In this document: piece after piece, positions 1-8,237 of the stretch
Layout of the letters: every line of letters begins with the position of its first letter
Position numbering within the stretch: the first letter of the stretch is position 1
Assembly (NCBI RefSeq): GCF_003751225.1
Contig: NZ_RJKE01000001.1
Location: 7,130,001 to 7,194,000, forward strand
Reading direction: 5' to 3'
Length of the DNA: 64,000 nucleotides
DNA from: Actinocorallia herbida
GTDB taxonomy: Bacteria > Actinomycetota > Actinomycetes > Streptosporangiales > Streptosporangiaceae
The notes under the pieces: model-generated
What the model was told of the DNA's origin: nothing
What the model saw: the letters and a program-made list of their open reading frames with translations, nothing else
Databases searched by the model: none
Position numbers and translations under genes: made by a program

Positions 1-1176
<1,176 letters not shown>

Positions 1177-1254
1177 GGAAGTCGCACTCCGGGACGTTCC
1201 CTCCGACGCCCCGGATGACGGGACCGGCCCCGCCTCATGGAGCCGCCCCGTAAC

Positions 1255-1282
1255 GGGTCCCCGCCAACGACGCCGGGGACCC
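1255..1282. terminator. hairpin downstream of pckG
   Basis: Nine-bp perfect stem GGGTCCCCG / CGGGGACCC with a 10-nt loop, 79 bases after the pckG stop. No U-tract, as usual in this GC range. Confidence 0.5.
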
Positions 1283-1305
1283 CCACCGCCTCTCCCCGAG
1301 GCATT

Positions 1306-1338
1306 CGGCCCGCCCGGACCCACCTCCCGGGCGGGCCG
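1306..1338. terminator. strong bidirectional hairpin between pckG and the FAD reductase
   Basis: Perfect 12-bp stem CGGCCCGCCCGG / CCGGGCGGGCCG with a 9-nt loop, between two convergent genes. It can stop transcription from both sides. The rest of 1177-1395 shows nothing else. Confidence 0.7.
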
Positions 1339-1395
1339 ACGCCGTTCCCGGGAACGCGAGTCCCCGCCACGCCGGGACGGGCATGACGGGGACGC

Positions 1396-2535
1396 TCAGA
1401 CGGCGGCCGCGGGCCGGGTGAGGCGGCGTAGGCGGGGGACGGGGATGCGGTGGTCGAGGGCGACGGCGGTGGCGGTGCCGTCGGGGTGGGTCCAGCGCAG
1501 GAGGGCGCCCTTGGCGTTCTCGGGCAGGGGCAGGGTCTCGGGGGTTCCCTCGCCGGGAAGGAAGCCGCTCGCCTTGAGGGAGCGGCCGAACTGCTCGGTC
1601 CAGAAGTAGGGCTGGAGGTCGAGCGGCGGGATCTCATCACCCTTGAGGAGGGCCGCGGCGGCCGTCTTGGCCTGATCTATGGCGCTCGTCCACAGCGGGA
1701 CCCTGCGCGGGCCGCGCCGGGTCGGGACGGTCGCGACGTCCCCGGCCGCGACGATCCCGGGACGGATCCGGCCTCGGGCGTCCGCGACGAGCGCGCCGCC
1801 GGTGAGCAGGCCGCTCGACGCCAGCCAGGCGACGTTCGGGACGTCGCCGATCGCGGTGACGACCAGGTCGGCCTCCAGCGCCCCGCCGCCGTCCAGCACG
1901 ACCCGGGGGCTCCCGCCTTCCTCGGCGAATCCCATAGAGCCCGCCGTCACCAGCCGCAGACCGCTTTGCCTGGCCGCGGTGACGAACACGTCCGACAGGA
2001 ACGGGCCGAGCTGCGCCAGCAGGGGGCGGCCGAGCGTCACCAGGGTGACCGCGCAGCCCGTCGCGAGACAGCCGGAGGCGACCTCCATGCCGAGCGGGCC
2101 ATCTCCGACGACCACCACGGACGGCCGTGCGGCGAGCCGCGCCCGCAGCGCCAGCGCGTCGTCGAGGGTGCGCACGGTCAGTTCGGCCGAGTCCTCGGCG
2201 AGACGGCGGGCCCGTGCGCCCGTCGCGATGACGAGCCCGTCGTACCGCAGGTCCGTGCCGTCGGTAAGGGTGACGGTCTGCTTGTCGGGGTCCAAGCGCG
2301 CGGCGGCGACACCGAGGAGTTCCACGGCCTCGTGCGTGGGCGCGGGCAGCCGGTGGGACGTCATCTCCCCGGCGTCCAGGAGCGCGGCCTTGGACAGCGC
2401 GGGACGGCTGTAAGGCCCGTGGCGCTCGTCGCCGACCAGGACGATCTCCCCGTCGAACCCCGTGTCGCGCAGGGTGTCGCACGCGGTGAGCCCGGCGATG
2501 CCGTTGCCCAGGACGACGGCGCGTTCGCCGCTCAT
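1396..2535 (-). CDS. FAD/NAD(P)-dependent ferredoxin reductase of the P450 system
   Basis: Passes electrons from NAD(P)H to the adjacent ferredoxin. 379 residues from the start MSGERAVVL; a longer frame exists upstream, but this ATG overlaps the ferredoxin stop by ATGA and is followed at once by the FAD-binding GNGIAG motif (residues ~10-15). YSRPALSK near residue 45, a second dinucleotide motif VVVGDGPLG near 155 and a C-terminal FAD contact IVAAGDVA identify the rhodocoxin/putidaredoxin reductase family. Translationally coupled to the ferredoxin upstream. The physiological cofactor (NADH or NADPH) cannot be read from the sequence. Confidence 0.9.
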   Translation of the reverse strand: MSGERAVVLGNGIAGLTACDTLRDTGFDGEIVLVGDERHGPYSRPALSKAALLDAGEMTSHRLPAPTHEAVELLGVAAARLDPDKQTVTLTDGTDLRYDGLVIATGARARRLAEDSAELTVRTLDDALALRARLAARPSVVVVGDGPLGMEVASGCLATGCAVTLVTLGRPLLAQLGPFLSDVFVTAARQSGLRLVTAGSMGFAEEGGSPRVVLDGGGALEADLVVTAIGDVPNVAWLASSGLLTGGALVADARGRIRPGIVAAGDVATVPTRRGPRRVPLWTSAIDQAKTAAAALLKGDEIPPLDLQPYFWTEQFGRSLKASGFLPGEGTPETLPLPENAKGALLRWTHPDGTATAVALDHRIPVPRLRRLTRPAAAV

Positions 2536-2720
2536 GCGAGGCGCAGCGCGGCGACGGGGCAGATGCGCACGGCGGCCTTCGCGGCGTCGGCGTCGGGGCC
2601 TTCGACGGTCTCCTGATCGAGGACGAGTTCGCCCTCGTCGTCCAGGTGCATCAGGTGCGGGGCGGCCTCCTCGCACAGGCCGTGGCCCTCGCAGCGCGGC
2701 CGGTCCAGGATGATCTGCAT
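2532..2720 (-). CDS. [3Fe-4S] ferredoxin
   Basis: Single-electron carrier of 62 residues, MQIILDRPRC onward. Only three cluster Cys are visible: C10, C16 (CEGHGLC) and C54 (in RICPV). The position of the usual second Cys is occupied by His, the pattern of actinobacterial [3Fe-4S] ferredoxins that serve cytochromes P450. Its stop overlaps the reductase start (ATGA), so the two are one transcript reading away from the LysR gene. It probably feeds the P450 at 3859-5034. Confidence 0.92.
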   Translation of the reverse strand: MQIILDRPRCEGHGLCEEAAPHLMHLDDEGELVLDQETVEGPDADAAKAAVRICPVAALRLA

Positions 2721-2792
2721 GGCTCCTCCAGGGTGAGATCCAGGGCACAACGGCCCGCGAACAGCCTGGTCGGGAGGCACATGAGAATCAAA

Positions 2793-2812
2793 TGAATGAT
2801 TATGATCGTTCA
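2793..2812. promoter_or_regulatory. LysR-type operator between ferredoxin and LysR genes
   Basis: Inverted repeat TGAATGAT - TATG - ATCGTTCA (7 of 8 positions match between arms), a 20-bp site in the divergent promoter region. Its form (T-N11-A type core) fits autoregulation by the LysR protein encoded immediately downstream. It overlaps two upstream ATGs of the LysR frame, arguing for the start at 2814. Confidence 0.55.
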
Positions 2813-2813
2813 C

Positions 2814-3752
2814 ATGCACGACACGAATAGTGACACCGATCTGGCCAGGCTCGCCTCTGTGGACCTCAACCTGCTCGTGCCGCTGCTGGCACTCCTCGAA
2901 GAGCAGTCGGTGACCCACTCGGCGGCCCGCGTCGGGCTCTCGCAGCCCGCGATGAGCCACGCACTGCGCCGGATGCGGCGGCTGCTCGGCGACGAGCTCA
3001 TCGTGCGGCACGGCAAGAACATGATCCTCACGCCGCGCGCCGCGGATCTGCTCGTGCCACTGCGCCGCGCGCTCCGCCAGACCGCCCGCATCGTCGACTC
3101 CCGCCCTTTCGACCCGGCCACCGACGACCGGACGATCACGGTCGCGATGACCACGAGCAAGGCGCTGGTGATCGGGAGCGCGCTGTCCCGGCTGCTCGCC
3201 GAGCGCGCGCCGCACGCGGTACTGCGGCTGCGGCCCATGACGGCGGTGTCCGACGCGGTCTTCACCGACGAGGGCGCCGACGTCATGCTGCTGACGGAGG
3301 GCGCCCCCACCGAGCACGCCAGGGAGCGCCTGTACGACGACCGCTGGGTCGTCATCGCCTCGGCCGGGGCGCCCTCCGGCGCGAGCGCGCTGGAGCTGCT
3401 GACGGCACTGCCGCACGTGGTGTTCGACGGTTCGCCCGAGCCACGCTCCCTGCCCTACCGCGTCCTGGACGAGCAGGGCGTCGCCCACCGGATCCGCGAA
3501 CGGGTCTCGGACAACCTGCTGATCCCCTTCCTCGTCGCCGGGTCGGGGGGCGTCGCGGTGCACAGGTTCCGGCCCGCCCGCGTGCTCCAGGACTCCCTCG
3601 GCCTGCTCATCGAGGAGTTCCCCTTCCCGCTGCCGCCCCTCGGCATCGACCTGGTGTGGAACCCGTGGCTCTACGACGACGCCTTCCGGACCTGGCTGCG
3701 CGACCTTCTGCGCGACGCCGCCGCGACCCTGGACCCGGCCCCCACCTTGTGA
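2814..3752 (+). CDS. LysR-family transcriptional regulator, likely of the P450 system
   Basis: 312 residues from the start MHDTNSD (in-frame ATGs at 2796 and 2802 lie inside the palindrome and are less likely). The N-terminal winged helix-turn-helix is clear: VDLNLLVPLLALLEEQ, then SAARVGLSQPAMSHALRRMR. A periplasmic-binding-like effector domain occupies the rest. The NodD/PcaQ-like look of the HTH suggests an aromatic or acidic inducer, but that is inference. Sits between the divergent ferredoxin/reductase pair and the P450, so it most likely controls both. Confidence 0.9.
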   Translation: MHDTNSDTDLARLASVDLNLLVPLLALLEEQSVTHSAARVGLSQPAMSHALRRMRRLLGDELIVRHGKNMILTPRAADLLVPLRRALRQTARIVDSRPFDPATDDRTITVAMTTSKALVIGSALSRLLAERAPHAVLRLRPMTAVSDAVFTDEGADVMLLTEGAPTEHARERLYDDRWVVIASAGAPSGASALELLTALPHVVFDGSPEPRSLPYRVLDEQGVAHRIRERVSDNLLIPFLVAGSGGVAVHRFRPARVLQDSLGLLIEEFPFPLPPLGIDLVWNPWLYDDAFRTWLRDLLRDAAATLDPAPTL

Positions 3753-3763
3753 CATTCGCGCCG

Positions 3764-3803
3764 CACATGTGTTTTATGCGCAACATTCATTTGTCACATG
3801 TGA
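3764..3803. promoter_or_regulatory. paired CACATGTG palindromes upstream of P450
   Basis: The 8-bp palindrome CACATGTG occurs at 3764-3771 and again at 3795-3802, the latter extended to TCACATGTGA. Centres are 31 bp apart, three helical turns. They lie between the LysR stop and the P450 start, so they could be an operator separate from the LysR site. Confidence 0.4.
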
Positions 3804-3858
3804 TGTGGGTCGCCTTGAATGCGGAGACCGATCCCACCCCACCGCGCGAGGTGCACCG

Positions 3859-5034
3859 ATGGCCGCACAGACGGCTTCCGATCTCGATCTCTTCTCCGAC
3901 GAGGTCCTGCTGAGCCCCTACCCGTACTACGCCGAACTGCGGGAGACGGCCTCCGTCGTCCACCTGGAGAAGACCGGCCTCTGGGCGGTGACGCGCTACG
4001 CGCCGATCCGTGAGGCGCTCGGCGACCCCGCGACGTTCTCCTCCAAGGCCGTCGCCTTCAACGACCAGATGAACGCGGCGCTCGTCGGCACCTCCCTGGC
4101 CACCGACCCGCCGGACCACCAGGCTTTGCGCGCCGCCCTCACCGAGAACCTCTCGCCGCGCGCCGTCCGCGGGCTCAAGGCCGGGATCGACGCCAAGGCC
4201 GAAGCCATGGTGGCCGACCTGGTCGAACGCGGCTCCTTCGACGCCATGGAGGACCTCGCCCGCGCGCTCCCCCTCGCCGTCGTCATCGACCTCATCGGCG
4301 TCCGGGATCCCGACGTCCGGAGCAGGATCCTCGACTGGGGCTACGCCGCCTTCAACGTGCTCGGACCGATGAACGAGCGCGCGATCGCGAGCTTCCCCGT
4401 CGCGGGCGAGCTCTTCGAGTGGACCCACCACTGCAAGGCCGACGACCTCGCCGAAGGCAGCATGGGGCGGGCCATCTTCGCCGCCGCTGAACGCGGCGAG
4501 ATCGCCTACGAGAGCTGCGGCATGATCATCCACCAGTACGTCGCCGCCGGCATGGACACCACGATCGCCTCCATCGGCAACGCGATCGAGCTCTTCGCCC
4601 GGTACCCCGACCAGTTCGCCCTGGTCCGCGAAGACCCGTCCCTGATCCCGTCGGCGTTCAACGAGGTCCTCCGCTACGAGTCCCCGCTGCCCGCCATCGG
4701 CCGCCTCGTCACCCGCGACACCGAGATCGACGGCGTCACGATCCCCGCGGGCGCTCAGGCCGCCCTGCTCATGGCCTCCGGCAACCGCGACCCCCGCCAC
4801 TTCGAGGACCCCGAGTCCTTCCGTGTCGAACGCAACCCCGCCGACCACCTCACCTTCGGCTACGGCCCCCACGGCTGCGCAGGCCAGGGACTGGCCCGCC
4901 TGGAGTCCTTCGCCGTCATCGCGTCCCTCGCCCGCCGCCTCCGCTCCTACACCGTCGGCGAAGGCACCCGCCGCATCAACAACACCACCCGCGCCTACGA
5001 CACCCTCCCGGTCCTGTCGGTCGACCCGGCCTAA
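3859..5034 (+). CDS. cytochrome P450
   Basis: Haem-thiolate monooxygenase of 391 residues. The start MAAQTASDL is preceded by GAGGTG 5 bases upstream; the longer frame from 3769 overlaps the palindromes. I-helix oxygen-activation motif AAGMDTT near residue 230, ExxR helix motif NEVLRYE near 272, and haem loop FGYGPHGCAGQG with the Cys ligand near 340. The C-terminal RRINNTTRAYDTLPV resembles CYP199/CYP203-like enzymes acting on aromatic acids, which is only suggestive of substrate. Ferredoxin and reductase partners lie across the LysR gene. Confidence 0.93.
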   Translation: MAAQTASDLDLFSDEVLLSPYPYYAELRETASVVHLEKTGLWAVTRYAPIREALGDPATFSSKAVAFNDQMNAALVGTSLATDPPDHQALRAALTENLSPRAVRGLKAGIDAKAEAMVADLVERGSFDAMEDLARALPLAVVIDLIGVRDPDVRSRILDWGYAAFNVLGPMNERAIASFPVAGELFEWTHHCKADDLAEGSMGRAIFAAAERGEIAYESCGMIIHQYVAAGMDTTIASIGNAIELFARYPDQFALVREDPSLIPSAFNEVLRYESPLPAIGRLVTRDTEIDGVTIPAGAQAALLMASGNRDPRHFEDPESFRVERNPADHLTFGYGPHGCAGQGLARLESFAVIASLARRLRSYTVGEGTRRINNTTRAYDTLPVLSVDPA

Positions 5035-5080
5035 ACCCGCGGGGCCGCCGAGCACGGGACTACGCACATGTTCGGCGGCT

Positions 5081-5263
5081 TCAGGCCCCGCCGTGCTTCA
5101 CCCTTCCGAACAGCTCGCTGAGCGTGCCCCGAGACACCTCAAGCCGCGCTCCGGCCGGATTCTTAGAGTCCCGCAAACCGATTCCGCGCCCCAGCCGCGC
5201 GACCTCGACACAAAGCTGGTCGTTTCCGCCGCCTGTGTACGAACTCTTACGCCAGATGGTCAT
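5081..5263 (-). CDS. DUF397 small protein
   Basis: 60 residues beginning MTIWRKSSYTGGG and containing the DUF397 hallmarks W-R-K-S-S-Y, CVEVA and LRDSKNP. Members usually accompany Scr1/WhiJ-like XRE proteins and are proposed toxin-like or regulatory partners. Start overlaps the XRE stop by ATGA (5260-5263), so the two are translationally coupled. Confidence 0.9.
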   Translation of the reverse strand: MTIWRKSSYTGGGNDQLCVEVARLGRGIGLRDSKNPAGARLEVSRGTLSELFGRVKHGGA

Positions 5264-6072
5264 GTGTACGTCCTCCGCACCGCGTCGATCAACTGCCGTG
5301 ATGCATCGCGGGACTCGGCGAGCGCCGCGATCTGATCGAACAGTACTGCAACGGTCTCGGCCTCGGCTCCGGCCTCGATCAGGCGTCCCCCGGTCTGGGC
5401 ACCTGCGTAGGCCACCTCGCGTCCTCGCACCTTCAGCAGTTGGATGGGGCCGTCGTGGCCCGGATGCCAGCCTGCCGACGTGCGCACGACCCTGACGCTC
5501 ACCTGGGGAGACTCCGACACCGCCAGAAGGTGCTCACACTGCTCGCGCATCACCTCTGCGCCGCCGATCGGGCATTTCAAGACCTCCTCGTCGAAGATCA
5601 CCCATAGCCGTGGCGCGTCCGCCCGGCCCAGGATCTCCTGCCGCTTCATCCGTGCCTCCACGAGCCCTTCGACTTCGCGACCGTGCCCCGCCGCGAGGAG
5701 CATGCTTCGCCCGTAGTTCTCCGTCTGCACGAGCAAAGGGACGTTCTTGCCGTGATAGGCGCGGACGTCCTCGGCCCATTCCTCGTACTTGACGTACTGC
5801 TTGGCCCAGTCCGGGTCGTGGCCGTTGCACGCGAACATGTGCAGCCGCTCGAAGTGCCCGCCGGTCTTCCAGACCTCGTCGAGCCGCCTCATGTGCTTGT
5901 CCGCCGGCCGCAGCCGCCCTGCCTCCCAGTTGGATACGGTCGCGCGCGTGACGTGCAACGGCAAAGCCGTCTGCGCCAGAGAAAGCCCGCGCCGATCCCG
6001 GTAGAACCACAGGTCGAAGGCCAACCAGGACCACAGGGACGAGTTCGGATCGATCGATTCACGGACGCTCAT
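5260..6072 (-). CDS. XRE-family regulator with DUF5753 (Scr1/WhiJ-like)
   Basis: 270 residues from MSVRESIDP, preceded by GGGGTGG. An N-terminal helix-turn-helix (LSLAQTALPLHVTRATVSNW, residues ~30-50) is followed by the long DUF5753 effector domain (YHGKNVPLLVQTENYGRSML; LKCPIGG). With DUF397 and an ATPase gene next door it forms the abaA/whiJ-type triad that recurs in actinomycete genomes and is linked to development or antibiotic control. Divergent from the ATPase gene. Confidence 0.92.
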   Translation of the reverse strand: MSVRESIDPNSSLWSWLAFDLWFYRDRRGLSLAQTALPLHVTRATVSNWEAGRLRPADKHMRRLDEVWKTGGHFERLHMFACNGHDPDWAKQYVKYEEWAEDVRAYHGKNVPLLVQTENYGRSMLLAAGHGREVEGLVEARMKRQEILGRADAPRLWVIFDEEVLKCPIGGAEVMREQCEHLLAVSESPQVSVRVVRTSAGWHPGHDGPIQLLKVRGREVAYAGAQTGGRLIEAGAEAETVAVLFDQIAALAESRDASRQLIDAVRRTYT

Positions 6073-6173
6073 GCCACCCCCAGATGTGTATCGCACCGCC
6101 TGGAATCCACCCCAAGTCAATCCTCGGTCGCGGACAGTGAGGGCACTTTCCATGAACCTCACAGGACGGTGTC

Positions 6174-6698
6174 ATGCACCCCGAGGACATCACTGCGCAG
6201 CAGCAGCCCGCCTCCCTCACGCGGGGGAGCTCCGACCACCGCGAAAACCGCGTTCCAGACGCATCGCCCCGCAGAGCCACGCCCGAGGAGCCCCGCTGGA
6301 CCGAGACCGGCCGGTGGGACGCCGAAGAAGACCTCCGCATGACCCTCCTGGCCGAGCCCTCTTCCGTCGTGCTCGCGCGCGACATGGTCCGGCACGCGCT
6401 CGACGGGTGGGCGTTCGGTCCCGACCTCGTCCATGACGCGCGCGTCGTCATGAGCGAGCTCGTCACCAACGCCGTCAACGCGGCGCGGGGGCACGAGATC
6501 AGGGTGCGCATCACCCGGTACGAGGGCCGTCCCCTGCTCGAATGCTGGGACCCCGCGCCGGCCCTGCCGACGTTCACCGACGCACCCGTCACCGCCGAGT
6601 CCGGCCGGGGGCTTCCGATCGTCGCGGCCTACTCGCGTAGCGCGGGCCTCCGGCCCGCCGCGACGGGCCGGGGCAAGGTCGTCTGGGCCCTGATGTGA
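6174..6698 (+). CDS. HATPase_c (anti-sigma-factor-like) ATP-binding protein
   Basis: 174 residues; the ATG at 6174 has AGGA 7 bases upstream. After a ~55-residue polar N-terminus comes a GHKL ATPase fold: N-box MSELVTNAVNAA near residue 90 and G-box ESGRGLPIV near 143, as in SpoIIAB/RsbW-like proteins. Typical third member of Scr1/DUF397 clusters, divergently oriented from them. Kinase or anti-sigma activity is inferred from fold only. The following 198 bases hold nothing recognisable. Confidence 0.85.
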   Translation: MHPEDITAQQQPASLTRGSSDHRENRVPDASPRRATPEEPRWTETGRWDAEEDLRMTLLAEPSSVVLARDMVRHALDGWAFGPDLVHDARVVMSELVTNAVNAARGHEIRVRITRYEGRPLLECWDPAPALPTFTDAPVTAESGRGLPIVAAYSRSAGLRPAATGRGKVVWALM

Positions 6699-6896
6699 CG
6701 CGGAAGGACCGACGCCGGGGGGCGGGTGGCGTCAACCCCTCCGGCGCCACGAGGGCCGCGGTGCGCAGCGCGGCGGTGTCGGTCGAGAGATCCTGGTACT
6801 GCCCGACACGAGCAGGAGATGTCGCCTCGCGCCCTCGGCCGACCGGCGCTCGGCGTGCTTGATTCCGCCGACGCGCTCGTCCCGCCGGGGCCGGGC

Positions 6897-7661
6897 TCAG
6901 GGCGCCAGTTTGCAGCCGGGGAAGGGGGCCAGGAGGTTCTCGCGCCAGGTGCCCGTCAGGAACTCGCGGGAGCGGGACTGCCAGGCGGTGAGGCGGGGGT
7001 CGGGGGTGGCCTCGTCGTCCAGGCCCAGGGCGGCGTCGCGGGAGCGCTGGAGGGAGAGGTGGTCCTCCAGGGTGGTGCCCCAGAAGGTGACCACCTCGGT
7101 GTCGCAGAACTGGACCTCGTAGGAGCCGATGAGGCGTTGGCCGTGTTCGGCCAGGACGGGAGCGCGCTCTTCTGTGACGGCCGCCAGGTAGTCCAAGGCG
7201 GCGCCCGGCCTGACGGTGGCGCTTTCGAAGACGTAGAACGGGGCCGCGTAGCCCTCTTCGACGACGTCGGCCAAGGCGGGGCTGCCGGGGGACGCGCCCA
7301 GGGGACGGGAGTAGGCGGCGTGGCGGAGGTCGTCGATGTCCGAGAGGAAGAGGCGCTCGTCGACGCCGGCGTAGATGTCCATCATCTGCTTCCAGCCGCC
7401 TTCCCAGCCGCCCTTGCAGTCCCACAGGGTGACCGCCTTGAACTGGCGGTGGCCGGTGATCCCGACGGCGTAGAAGGCGCCGACGAGGTCGATGTCGCTG
7501 GAGCGGACGGACTTGCCCGCCGTCAGCTCCGACTCCCCCTCCTCATAAGCCGCCGCGTCCTCGTTCTTGTATCCGGTGAGCCACGTCAGATACTCCAGCG
7601 GCTTCCTGGAGTTCATCGGGTTGAACTCGACCTCTTCGAGCAGATAGATGCCTCGCCGCAC
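6897..7661 (-). CDS. NIPSNAP-like dimeric alpha-beta barrel protein, function unknown
   Basis: 254 residues from a GTG start (RRGIYLLEEVEF) with GGAGGA 5 bases upstream (7667-7672); the longer ATG frame lacks a ribosome site. Two ferredoxin-like halves seem present: the N-terminal YLLEEVEFNP...YLTWLTGY and the C-terminal RLIGSYEVQF...TFWGTTLEDH, the latter like NIPSNAP or EthD-type sequences. No catalytic residues can be assigned. Stands alone in orientation with the membrane protein upstream. Confidence 0.65.
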   Translation of the reverse strand: MRRGIYLLEEVEFNPMNSRKPLEYLTWLTGYKNEDAAAYEEGESELTAGKSVRSSDIDLVGAFYAVGITGHRQFKAVTLWDCKGGWEGGWKQMMDIYAGVDERLFLSDIDDLRHAAYSRPLGASPGSPALADVVEEGYAAPFYVFESATVRPGAALDYLAAVTEERAPVLAEHGQRLIGSYEVQFCDTEVVTFWGTTLEDHLSLQRSRDAALGLDDEATPDPRLTAWQSRSREFLTGTWRENLLAPFPGCKLAP

Positions 7662-7706
7662 GCGGGTCCTCCGGCGGTAGATCAACCAAGCGATTGCTCG
7701 GCAAGC

Positions 7707-8189
7707 CTAACCTGCGGACCGCTCCCGGCCCAGCCCCGAAAACGCCGCGGGGACGGCGACGCCCCCTTCCGTCTTCCGGCCCGCGCGCGCCGGAGCCGTC
7801 AGCCGGTACAGCCCCCACCAGCCGGCCGCGAGGACCAGGACGTAGGCGACCAGCACGGCGGCCAGGTACGCGTACCGCCCCGCCGTCCAGGGCCACCACC
7901 AGATCCCGCGGACGACCGTGACGGCCTCGGAGACGTGTGGCGTCCAAGCCGCGGCCGCCAGGACATGACCCACGCTCTTCCACCCTCGCCCGAACGCGAA
8001 CGCGGCGGGAAGGTTGAGCACGACCACGGCCAGCATGATGCCCAGCGTCCCCTGCGGCGTGAACGAGAGCACCTGCGCGGTGACGTCGGCGACGGCCCGC
8101 ATCAGCACCCGGGCCGCCAGCCCGCAGAGCACCCCTGTGACGAGGGCCGCGACCAGCGCGCGCCGCACCGTGAACACGATGTTTCCCAT
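7707..8189 (-). CDS. four-helix membrane protein, unknown function
   Basis: 160 residues with hydrophobic segments around residues 8-30, 45-65, 75-90 and 105-125 (ALVAALVTGVLCGL; LGIMLAVVVLNL; YLAAVLVAYVLVLAAGWWG), then a charged tail. No family recognised. Same strand as the SARP-like gene, 48 bases after its stop, so possibly co-transcribed. Confidence 0.65.
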   Translation of the reverse strand: MGNIVFTVRRALVAALVTGVLCGLAARVLMRAVADVTAQVLSFTPQGTLGIMLAVVVLNLPAAFAFGRGWKSVGHVLAAAAWTPHVSEAVTVVRGIWWWPWTAGRYAYLAAVLVAYVLVLAAGWWGLYRLTAPARAGRKTEGGVAVPAAFSGLGRERSAG

Positions 8190-8237
8190 ACCCGGAGTAT
8201 GCGAGACGCGCGTTGGGATCGGCTTGGAGACCGGTGG

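Noticed and set aside
5081-6698. Toxin-antitoxin module
   Set aside because: The XRE/DUF397/ATPase triad matches developmental regulator clusters; nothing in the sequence shows toxin activity.
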